A model generated the notes under the pieces. That model was not told the origin of the DNA. It did not search any database and was given only the letters and a program-made list of their open reading frames with translations. Below, one piece after another: positions 57,071-64,000 of a stretch of 64,000 nucleotides of DNA (position 1 is its first letter; every line of letters starts with the position of its first letter). Origin of the DNA: Rhizobacter sp. OV335 (GTDB lineage: Bacteria > Pseudomonadota > Gammaproteobacteria > Burkholderiales > Burkholderiaceae_C); contig NZ_FRCQ01000002.1 in NCBI RefSeq assembly GCF_900142965.1, positions 309,648-373,647 of the forward strand, given 5' to 3'. The translations under genes were made by a program, and so were the position numbers.

Positions 57071-58441
57071 ATGATTTCGATGAGATCGCCACGCACCGGT
57101 TTTCCCGGATTGATTCAAGCCCTGGCGTTGGTGCTGTGCTCGGCGGTCCTCTCGCCCGCCCTGGCACAGACGGCCCCCGCCAAGGCCATCCCTCCCGACC
57201 CGCCGGCCTCCGCGCCGGTGTCGCTGTCGGCCCGCAAGGTCTACGAACAGGCCCGCTCGCAGCTGGTGCAGATCCGCACCGTGCTGAAGGGCCAGGCCAG
57301 CCAGACCTCGGTGGGTTCGGGCTTCATGGTGTCGGCGCAGGGGCACATGATCACCAACTTCCACGTCGTCGCCGAGGCTGCGCTGCAGCCCGAGCGCCAC
57401 GACCTGGTGTCGGTCACCGCCGACGGCCGCGAAGCGCCGGTCAGGATCCTGATGCTCGACGTGCTGCACGACCTGGCACTGCTGAAGCTCACCGACCCGA
57501 AGGCCGCCGCCACGTTCGACGCGCTGTCGTTCCGGCCCGAGGCGCAGAAGCTCGCGCAGGGCGAGCGCATGTACTCGCTCGGCAATCCGCTGGACGTCGG
57601 CTTCGCGGTGATCGAGGGCAACTACAACGGGCTGGTCGAGCGCTCGTTCTACCCGCAGATCTTCTTCGCCGGCTCGCTGAGCGCCGGCATGAGCGGCGGC
57701 CCCGCGCTCGACCAGGAGGGCCGCGTGATCGGCGTCAACGTCGCGCGGCGCGTCGACGGCGAGCAGGTCAGCTTCCTGGTGCCGGGCGCGCTCGCGAGCG
57801 CGCTGCTGGCACGCGGGCGCGACGCCGCGCCGCTGGCGCTGCCGGCCTGGCCGGTGCTGACCGAGCAGATGATGGTGCACCAGCAGCAGCTGACCGACCG
57901 CTTCATCGCGCAGGGCTGGAAGCTCGCGACGCACCCGCGCTACCAGGTGCCGGTGCCGCCCGACCGCTTCATGCGCTGCTGGGGCAGCAGCGAGCCGTCG
58001 CGCACCGGCGGGCTCGATTTCGAGCGCTCCGACTGCGTGATGGACACCCGCATCTTCATGGGCGAGTTCACGACCGGCGCGATCTCGGTGCGCCACGAGA
58101 GCTACGACGGCCGCAAGCTCGGCACGCTGCGCTTCTCGGCGCGCTATGCGCAGAGCTTCCGCAACGAGCACTTCGACCGCCGCCGCCCCGACCAGCAGAC
58201 GCGCCCGCAGTGCCACGAGGACTTCATCGACCGCGACGGCCTGCCGCTGCGCGCCGTGGTCTGCGTGCGCGCCTACAAGAAGCTGCCGCAGCTGTACGAC
58301 GTCTCGGTGCTCGTCGCCACGCTCGACGAACCCAAATCCGGCGTGCAGGGCCGCTTCGATGCACAGGCCGTCAGCTACCCGAACGCGATGAAACTCGCAC
58401 AGCATTACCTGGAGGCCTACGCATGGGTGCGGTCGCGCTGA
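57071..58441 (+). CDS. Trypsin-like (S1C) serine protease, secreted
   Basis: A 456-aa protease with a signal peptide ending SPALAQTA and the triad His98 (ITNFHVV), Asp134 (LHDLALL), Ser208 (GMSGGPAL). No PDZ domain follows; the C-terminal half instead carries a Cys-containing region of unknown type (CWGSSEP, RPQCHEDF, VVCVRAYKK). It is likely periplasmic. Its last 19 bases overlap the start of the FHA-membrane protein gene, so the two products probably work together. Confidence 0.88.
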   Translation: MISMRSPRTGFPGLIQALALVLCSAVLSPALAQTAPAKAIPPDPPASAPVSLSARKVYEQARSQLVQIRTVLKGQASQTSVGSGFMVSAQGHMITNFHVVAEAALQPERHDLVSVTADGREAPVRILMLDVLHDLALLKLTDPKAAATFDALSFRPEAQKLAQGERMYSLGNPLDVGFAVIEGNYNGLVERSFYPQIFFAGSLSAGMSGGPALDQEGRVIGVNVARRVDGEQVSFLVPGALASALLARGRDAAPLALPAWPVLTEQMMVHQQQLTDRFIAQGWKLATHPRYQVPVPPDRFMRCWGSSEPSRTGGLDFERSDCVMDTRIFMGEFTTGAISVRHESYDGRKLGTLRFSARYAQSFRNEHFDRRRPDQQTRPQCHEDFIDRDGLPLRAVVCVRAYKKLPQLYDVSVLVATLDEPKSGVQGRFDAQAVSYPNAMKLAQHYLEAYAWVRSR

Positions 58442-59424
58442 TCGAAGTGCTGGAGCGCGACGGCACGCCGCGCCACGGCGTGGCGGTGCCGCAGTGGCCG
58501 CTGCGGGTCGGGCGGGCGCTCGACAACGACCTGGTGCTCGACGACCCGCACGTCGCACCGCACCACCTGGTGATCGACCGCGACGAGTCCGGCGCGTTCG
58601 TGCAGGTGGGCGAGACCCTCAACGGCGCGCTGCTCGGCACGCAGCGGGTGGACGCCGGCGGGCGTGGCGCGGTCGGCGACACGCCGCTCGCGATCACGAT
58701 CGGCCGCGTGCACCTGCGGCTGCGGCTGGCCGAGCACGCGCTCGCGCCCGAGCTGCGGCTGGACCCGACGCGCTCGCTGGCGCAGGGGCTGCCGCTGCTC
58801 GCGCTGCTGCTGCTGCTGGTCGGCGCGATGGAGGTGTTCAACACCTACCTCGACACCGACCCCGACGGCTTCGTGCGCGCGCTCGGCAGCGGTGCCATCT
58901 CGGCCATCGTCGGGCTGATGGGCTGGTGCGGCGTGTGGACGCTGCTGTCCAAGCTGTTCACGCGCCAGGGGCATTTCGGCTGGCACCTGCGGGTGGCGCT
59001 GATCGCGGTGCTGGCCTGGGAGCTGATCAGCGGCGCGACGCAGCTGCTGTCGTTCTCGCTGTCGTGGCCGTGGCTGAGCGACTTCAAGTTCGTGCTCGGC
59101 TATGCCGTCGGCGCCACGCTGCTGTACTTCCACATGCTGGCGGTCGAGCCCTACCGCCACCGCCGCGTGCGGCAGGCGGCGGTCGCGATGGCGCTGGTCG
59201 GCACGGCGCTCAGCCTGTGGTTCAACTGGCAGAACGGCGACCGCCTGGGCAGCGAGCTCTACATGAGCCACCTGTTCCCGCCGGCGTTGCGCGTCGCGAA
59301 GCCGGTCGACACCGCCAGCTTCATGAAGGGCGTGGCGGAACTGCAGGCCACGCTCGACGCGAAGGCCAAACGCAAGGAGGATGCGGGCGATGACGGCGGC
59401 GAAGGGGGTGGCGACGATGAGTGA
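58423..59424 (+). CDS. FHA-domain integral membrane protein
   Basis: A 333-aa protein. The N-terminal FHA phosphothreonine-binding fold has RVGRALDNDLVLDDPHVAPHH (Gly30-Arg31, His47-His48 region), followed from about residue 118 by five hydrophobic segments (e.g. LPLLALLLLLVGAMEVF) and a charged, acidic tail ending EGGGDDE. GGAGG lies before the ATG at 58423. It overlaps the protease upstream by 19 bases and the SDR gene downstream by eight. FHA usually reads phosphorylated partners in the cytoplasm; no kinase is nearby. Confidence 0.85.
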   Translation: MGAVALIEVLERDGTPRHGVAVPQWPLRVGRALDNDLVLDDPHVAPHHLVIDRDESGAFVQVGETLNGALLGTQRVDAGGRGAVGDTPLAITIGRVHLRLRLAEHALAPELRLDPTRSLAQGLPLLALLLLLVGAMEVFNTYLDTDPDGFVRALGSGAISAIVGLMGWCGVWTLLSKLFTRQGHFGWHLRVALIAVLAWELISGATQLLSFSLSWPWLSDFKFVLGYAVGATLLYFHMLAVEPYRHRRVRQAAVAMALVGTALSLWFNWQNGDRLGSELYMSHLFPPALRVAKPVDTASFMKGVAELQATLDAKAKRKEDAGDDGGEGGGDDE

Positions 59425-60202
59425 GGTCGTGCGCCCGCCGGCCGGCCGCACGGTGCTGGTGACCGGCGGCAGCCGCGGCATCGGCGCCGCGGCGGCGCTG
59501 TGCTGCGCCGAACTCGGCTTCGATGTCGCGGTGAACTACACCCGCGATGCATCCGCGGCGCAGGCGGTGGTCGAGCGCATCCGGGCGCTCGGCCGGCGCG
59601 CGATTGCGGTGCAGGCCGACGTGTCGGTCGAGGCGCAGGTGCTCGCGATGTTCGCGCAGGTCGACGCTGCACAGCGCGACGCCGGACTGCCGCCGTTGCA
59701 CGGCCTCGTCAACAACGCCGGCGTCGTCGACCGCGCGGCGCGCGTCGAGCAGATCGACGCCGCGCGGCTGCAGCGCATGTTCGCGATCAACGTGTTCGGC
59801 AGCTTCCTGTGCGCGCGCGAGGTGGTGAAGCGGTTGTCGACGCGCCACGGCGGGCCGGGCGGCGCGATCGTCAACCTGTCGTCGGCCGCGGCGCGGCTGG
59901 GCGGTGCGGGGCAGTACGTCGACTATGCCGCCGCGAAGGGCGCGATCGACACCTTCACGATCGGGTTGGCGCGCGAGGTTGCCACCGAAGGCATCCGCGT
60001 GAACGCGGTGCGGCCGGGCATCATCGAGACCGACATCCATGCGTCCGGCGGCCAGCCCGACCGGGCGCAGCAGTTGGCGCCGCAGGTGCCGATGCAGCGC
60101 GCCGGCACGGCCGACGAAGTGGGCCGCGCGATCGCGTGGCTGATCTCCGATGCGGCGAGCTACACGACCGGCAGCCTGCTCGACGTGACCGGCGGACGCT
60201 GA
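59417..60202 (+). CDS. Short-chain dehydrogenase/reductase (SDR)
   Basis: A 261-aa classical SDR with the NAD(P) site VTGGSRGIGAAAAL, NNAGVVDR, Ser/Tyr/Lys active site (NLSSAAARLGG and YVDYAAAKGA), and C-terminal GSLLDVTGGR. It resembles 3-oxoacyl-ACP reductase/glucose dehydrogenase-type SDRs; substrate unknown. The ATG at 59417 overlaps the FHA-gene end by eight bases. It probably rides on the same transcript. Confidence 0.9.
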   Translation: MSEVVRPPAGRTVLVTGGSRGIGAAAALCCAELGFDVAVNYTRDASAAQAVVERIRALGRRAIAVQADVSVEAQVLAMFAQVDAAQRDAGLPPLHGLVNNAGVVDRAARVEQIDAARLQRMFAINVFGSFLCAREVVKRLSTRHGGPGGAIVNLSSAAARLGGAGQYVDYAAAKGAIDTFTIGLAREVATEGIRVNAVRPGIIETDIHASGGQPDRAQQLAPQVPMQRAGTADEVGRAIAWLISDAASYTTGSLLDVTGGR

Positions 60203-60216
60203 CTTCGCAGCCCGGA

Positions 60217-61239
60217 TCAGCGCCGCTCGACGATCAGCGGCACCAGCTTCAGCGCCTCGCGGATGCGGCCCGCGGCCTCTTGCGCCTCGCCGCGGTTCGG
60301 GTAGGGCCCGGCCTGCAGCCGGAAGATCGACGGCTCGCTGAACACCGCGAGCAGCGGCGCGAGCCAGTCGAGTTCGCCCGACACGCGTTGCTGGAACTGC
60401 TCGGCACCGTCACGCTGCTTGAACGCACCGAGCTGCACCCAGAAGCCCTGCGCCGCCGTCGTGAAGGCGCGGCTGGGCTTCGAGTCGATCGGTGCGTCGG
60501 GCGCCGAGGCCGCGGGCAGATCGGGAAGCGGCACGGCAGCGACCGGCACCGGCAGCGGGGTCGCCACCGCGGCAGGCAAGGGCGTGGGTGTTGGTGCAGC
60601 AAGCACCGGCGCAGGCGCAGGTGCCGGCGCGGCAGCCACCTCCGTCCCCCCGCCATCGCGCCGCCACGACCCGGTGCGGATCTGCTCGAACGTGATGCGC
60701 TCGACCTCGACCGGCGCGACGCCGTTGAGCACGCCGAGCTTCATCGCCGCGGTGTAGCTCAGGTCGATCACGCGGCCCGGGTGGAACGGGCCGCGGTCGT
60801 TGACGCGCACGATCACCTCGCGCCCGTTGGCCGGGTTGCGCACGCGGGCGTAGCTCGGGATCGGCATCGTCTTGTGCGCCGCCGTCATCGCGTACATGTT
60901 GTAGACCTCGCCGCTCGCGGTGCGCTTGCCCTGGAACTTGCGGCCGTACCACGAGGCCAGGCCCCGCTCGGTGAGCGGGCTGTCGTCGCGCTGCGGCGTG
61001 TAGTCCTTGCCGAGCACCTCGTACGGCTTGTTCGGCCCGCCCGGGCGGATCGGCTCGACCTGCGGCTGCGCATCGGGCACGCGGGCGAGGTCGGGCGGGA
61101 CCTTCGCCTCGGGGCCGTCGCGTGACGACGTTTTCGGGCCCGACGCACACGCTGCGAGCAGCGCCGCGACGCACAGCATCGAGAGGTGGTGCCTGTGCAG
61201 GCACGGCGGCGTGCGGCCGATCGCATCGAACTTCGTCAT
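60217..61239 (-). CDS. rlpA: Septal ring lytic transglycosylase RlpA, lipoprotein
   Basis: A 340-aa lipoprotein with lipobox LLAAC (Cys31), a double-psi beta-barrel RlpA domain (LASWYGRKFQGKRTASGE, VRVNDRGPFHPGRVIDLS), a long Ala/Pro linker, and a C-terminal SPOR domain (GFWVQLGAFKQRDGAEQF) that binds denuded glycans at the septum. It cleaves stem-less peptidoglycan glycans. GAGGAGAA directly precedes the ATG at 61239. Confidence 0.95.
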   Translation of the reverse strand: MTKFDAIGRTPPCLHRHHLSMLCVAALLAACASGPKTSSRDGPEAKVPPDLARVPDAQPQVEPIRPGGPNKPYEVLGKDYTPQRDDSPLTERGLASWYGRKFQGKRTASGEVYNMYAMTAAHKTMPIPSYARVRNPANGREVIVRVNDRGPFHPGRVIDLSYTAAMKLGVLNGVAPVEVERITFEQIRTGSWRRDGGGTEVAAAPAPAPAPVLAAPTPTPLPAAVATPLPVPVAAVPLPDLPAASAPDAPIDSKPSRAFTTAAQGFWVQLGAFKQRDGAEQFQQRVSGELDWLAPLLAVFSEPSIFRLQAGPYPNRGEAQEAAGRIREALKLVPLIVERR

Positions 61240-61289
61240 TTCTCCTCAATTGGAGGACAGCATGCCGCGTATTGAACACCAGATCTGCC

Positions 61290-62162
61290 ATGTGCCAGCT
61301 ACTTGGAATGAGCTCCAGCGCGAACGCCGCGATCACTTTCTCGTTCACCGGCTTCGCGCAGCGCGGCGGCCGCACCGACGACCACGCCGACGGCTGGGGC
61401 ATCGCGTTCTACGAACGCTCCGGCTGCCGCGTCTTCCTCGACGACCAGCCAGCCTGCGATTCGCCGCTGGCCGAATTCGTCGGCCGCTACCCGATCAAGT
61501 CGAAGATCGTGCTGGCCCACATCCGCAAGGCCACGCAGGGCGAGCCGATGCTGTCGAACTGCCACCCGTTCCAGCGCGAGTGGCTGGGCCAGTCGTGGAT
61601 CTTCGCGACCAACGGCGACCTGCGCGATTTCAATCCACCGCTGCGCGGCCCCGGCCCGTTCCTGCCGATGGGCAGCACCGACAGCGAAAAGGCCTTCTGC
61701 TGGCTGCTGCAGGAACTGCGCGAGCGCTTCGGCGGCCGGACGCAAGCGCCCGGCTGGCTCGAGATGGCGCCGGTCGTGGCCGAGCTGTCGGCCTCGATCG
61801 CGCGCCACGGCAACTTCAACTTCCTGCTGTCCAACGGCCACGGGCTGTACGCGCACTGTTCCAGCAGGCTGGTCGTGCTGGAACGCCACCATCCGTTCCC
61901 GACCGCGCGCCTCGTCGACTGCGACCTGTCGCTCGACCTGGGCGTACTCAACCGCCGCGACGACCGCATGGTCGTCATCGCGACCGCGCCGTTGACGCTG
62001 GACGAACCCTGGTCGCCGCTCAAGACCGGCGAGTCGCGGCTGTTCGTCGACGGCGAATCGGTCTGGCGCCACACGCATCCCGACACCCGGATGTTTCCGG
62101 CCCCGACGACGCATTGCGGTCGGGGACGCATCGTTGCCGATGGACCTCCGGTGGCTCGATGA
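61290..62162 (+). CDS. Class II glutamine amidotransferase (YafJ type)
   Basis: A 290-aa Ntn-hydrolase with catalytic Cys2 directly after the initiator Met (MCQLLGMSSS), as needed once the Met is removed. Other family features are DHADGWGIAFYE, HIRKATQGEP and NCHPFQREW. The acceptor substrate is unknown. The start at 61290 is dictated by Cys2. The LysR gene overlaps its end by 29 bases (23 if that gene starts at the ATG at 62140). Confidence 0.92.
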   Translation: MCQLLGMSSSANAAITFSFTGFAQRGGRTDDHADGWGIAFYERSGCRVFLDDQPACDSPLAEFVGRYPIKSKIVLAHIRKATQGEPMLSNCHPFQREWLGQSWIFATNGDLRDFNPPLRGPGPFLPMGSTDSEKAFCWLLQELRERFGGRTQAPGWLEMAPVVAELSASIARHGNFNFLLSNGHGLYAHCSSRLVVLERHHPFPTARLVDCDLSLDLGVLNRRDDRMVVIATAPLTLDEPWSPLKTGESRLFVDGESVWRHTHPDTRMFPAPTTHCGRGRIVADGPPVAR

Positions 62163-63111
62163 CTTCCTGACGGTGGTCGACTGCGGCAGTTTCACGCAGG
62201 CGGCGCAACGCCGCGGCGTGTCGCAGTCGGGGCTGTCGCGGCGCATCCAGGCGCTCGAGCAGTGGGTCGGCTCGCCGCTGTTCGACCGCCTCGCGCAGCC
62301 CTTGCTGCTGACGGCCGCGGGGCGCCGGTTCACGCCGCTGGCGATCGGACTGCGCTCGATGTTCGACGCCGCGCAGCACCGCGAGCCGTCCTGCGGCCCG
62401 CACACCGTGACGATCGCGACCTCCGACGGCTTCGAGGCCGGCCTGTTGCCGCTGCTGCTCGGGCGCATCCGGCGCCAGTTCCCCGACACGCCGTTGCGCG
62501 CGGTCAGCCGCGACGAACGCCATGCACGCGCCGAGCTGCTGTCAGGCCAGTCGCTGTTGTGGGTGGTGGCCCAGGACCCGCGTGCGCCGATCGAGCTGAT
62601 GCCGGAGTTGTTCCACGCCAAGCGGGTCGCGCGCGACCGGCTGATGCCGCTGGTGGGCGCGCGCGGCGGCCAGCCGCTGTTCGAGTTGCCGGGCACCTGG
62701 CAGCGGCCGGTGCCGGTCATCGACTATGCCGATGGACACCCGCTGGCGACCTTCCTGAGCCAGCGGCTGGCGCGCGAGCGCACGTTGCCGCACCTGCGCG
62801 TGGCCTGCGTCGCCGAAAGCATGCTCGCGCTGCGCGCGCTGGTGGCCCAGGGCCTCGGGCTCGGACTGGCCTATGAATCGATGGTGAGCGAGGAGCTGCG
62901 TGCCGGCGAGCTGCTGTGTGCCCAGCCGCGCTGGACCTCGGCGATCGACGTGCTGATGGTGCGGCCGCGTTGCGCGACACACACCAGCCCTGCAACCGCC
63001 GTGGCGAATGCCATCTGGGACCAGACCGCCGAACTGCCGGAGGAGCCTCGCCACCCGCCGGCCACCTCGGCCGGGCGCGGCGCGCTGCTGCTCAGCGACG
63101 TCGTGGCCTGA
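62134..63111 (+). CDS. LysR-family transcriptional regulator
   Basis: A 325-aa LysR protein with LDDFLTVVDCGSFTQAAQRR and SQSGLSRRIQALEQWVGSP in the DNA-binding domain. It may start at the TTG (62134) or the ATG (62140); the frame overlaps the amidotransferase end, so the two genes are translationally linked. Targets are unknown. Confidence 0.9.
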   Translation: MPMDLRWLDDFLTVVDCGSFTQAAQRRGVSQSGLSRRIQALEQWVGSPLFDRLAQPLLLTAAGRRFTPLAIGLRSMFDAAQHREPSCGPHTVTIATSDGFEAGLLPLLLGRIRRQFPDTPLRAVSRDERHARAELLSGQSLLWVVAQDPRAPIELMPELFHAKRVARDRLMPLVGARGGQPLFELPGTWQRPVPVIDYADGHPLATFLSQRLARERTLPHLRVACVAESMLALRALVAQGLGLGLAYESMVSEELRAGELLCAQPRWTSAIDVLMVRPRCATHTSPATAVANAIWDQTAELPEEPRHPPATSAGRGALLLSDVVA

Positions 63112-63444
63112 GAGCGTCGCGTCGAGAACTGGATCAGTCCCATCGCACAGCCGGTCTGGTAGGCATTGCCGTGAAGCCTGCCACAAATTGTTCCCTGGCA
63201 ACCCCAATCGGTCGGACTTGTATCGATCTGTCTTCGGCCTTGCAAGGCGCCGGCCCGGCCGCAAGACCGCGTGCCCCCTGGCGCCGCAACACACACTCGG
63301 TGGAACCGGTTCTACCACCGTGCACCGGCCGTGGTGCTGGCATCAAACCTGCGCACCATTTCACGCATGCACCTGGCGCTGAGGATTGGTGAAGTTCTCG
63401 ATACCGCAGCCCCAAGCCAACGGACGATCAAAGGACCTGTGAAC
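63112..63444. other. Intergenic region with a LacI-like site
   Basis: A 333-base gap without a gene I can support. Its main feature is the AACCGGTT-centred palindrome at 63299-63316. The rest shows no clear promoter or riboswitch. Confidence 0.4.
63299..63316. promoter_or_regulatory. LacI-family operator-like palindrome
   Basis: GGTGGAACCGGTTCTACC is an 18-bp palindrome with one mismatched pair, core AACCGGTT, about 130 bases upstream of the last gene. It resembles the site at 14577 near the GH3 glucosidase, suggesting a shared sugar regulator located elsewhere. Confidence 0.5.
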
Positions 63445-64000
63445 ATGAACCACCCGATTTCCGAAGAACCGAACCGGCCGCGCACAGCGCTGGTCGCACT
63501 GGGTTCCCTCTTCCTCGCAGCGGCCGTTCTCAGCGGATGCGGCGGCAAGGATGCGGATTCCTCGTCCGCTTCGGCACCGAGCCCGGTCGGCGCGCCTTCG
63601 CCGCAATCGCCGGCCCAGCCGCCGGCCAGTGATCCGAATCCGCCGGTCAACGAACCCGCGCCGGTGCCGGCGCCCCCGTCGCTGCCGTCCGGCGGTGCCC
63701 CCGCCGCGCCGGCCCCGACGCCCGCGCAGCAACTGCCCGCCGGCGTCGACATGAGCAAGCCCGGCGTCGCCGTCGTGCCGGTCAAGGCCACCGCGTTGAC
63801 CGCCAACGGCGGCAACACCGCCGACAAGGCCATCGACGGCAAGGCCACCCAGGACAGCCGCTGGGAAAGCTCGCAGTCCGACACCAACTGGATCCAGTTC
63901 GACTTCGGCGCCAAGACCCAGATCGGCTACCTGAAGCTGGTGTGGGAAGCCGCGTACGCCAAGGAATATTCGATCCTCGTCTCCGACGACGGCGCCACCT
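63445..64000 (+). CDS. Discoidin (F5/8 type C) domain lipoprotein, cut by window edge
   Basis: The first 185 residues are visible. A signal with lipobox LSGC (near residue 33) is followed by an 80-residue Ser/Ala/Pro linker, and then a beta-sandwich start with ALTANGGNTADKAIDGKATQ, SRWESSQSDTNWIQFDFG and VWEAAYAKEYSILVSDDG, typical of F5/8 type C/CBM32 domains that bind sugars. The rest, probably a glycoside hydrolase or polysaccharide-binding module, lies to the right of the window. Confidence 0.8.
   Translation, partial: MNHPISEEPNRPRTALVALGSLFLAAAVLSGCGGKDADSSSASAPSPVGAPSPQSPAQPPASDPNPPVNEPAPVPAPPSLPSGGAPAAPAPTPAQQLPAGVDMSKPGVAVVPVKATALTANGGNTADKAIDGKATQDSRWESSQSDTNWIQFDFGAKTQIGYLKLVWEAAYAKEYSILVSDDGAT

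Overview
The window looks like chromosome from a high-GC betaproteobacterium of the order Burkholderiales (Rubrivivax/Leptothrix/Roseateles-like, inferred from gene content and codon use; genus not certain). Coding density is very high, genes are packed with ATGA or GTGA overlaps, and most protein-coding DNA has strong GC bias at third codon positions. I see no rRNA or tRNA gene, CRISPR array, integrase or transposase.

Layout. 1-7926: glycerol catabolism, with a cut glpR running off the left edge and divergent glpD-glpS-glpT-glpP-glpQ-glpU-glpV, the complete glycerol ABC importer plus glycerol-3-phosphate dehydrogenase. 7927-11057: an AT-richer accessory island with a two-gene ParA-like ATPase / SIR2 NADase-like operon, flanked by two long palindromic elements in opposite orientation that share a core but not their arms. 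11058-22439: GH3 beta-glucosidase lipoprotein, rlmJ, an MDR oxidoreductase, an AbrB-type membrane protein, a tungstate-binding-like protein with a MOSC protein, pckG, and three small related proteins of unknown function. 22440-34125: a LysR regulator, then a full five-step histidine utilisation locus (hutU-hutD-hutF-hutI, hutG, a NitT/TauT-type ABC transporter, hutH, hutC) with three matching HutC-type operators. 34181-43678: UPF0149/SEC-C protein, phosphoesterase, argP/argO, dadA, an ECF sigma/anti-sigma pair divergent from a YegD-like Hsp70, and a second UPF0149 protein.

43679-46238: a second AT-richer accessory spot holding a two-domain antiphage-type dCTP/dCMP deaminase (DcdV/AvcD family), a coupled 60-aa gene, and upstream a strong intrinsic terminator that serves no protein gene, which suggests a small RNA. 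46239-64000: thioesterase, LysR and mmsA, a cyclophilin lipoprotein, an S9 peptidase, a second NitT/TauT-type ABC system, a large lipoprotein, a trypsin-like protease / FHA-membrane protein / SDR operon, rlpA, a glutamine amidotransferase, a LysR regulator and the start of a discoidin-domain lipoprotein cut by the right edge.

The best candidates for undescribed biology are the ParA-SIR2 island with its paired palindromes and the deaminase locus with its possible RNA and small-protein partners. The rest is largely recognisable metabolism, with a few regulatory and architectural oddities listed as findings.
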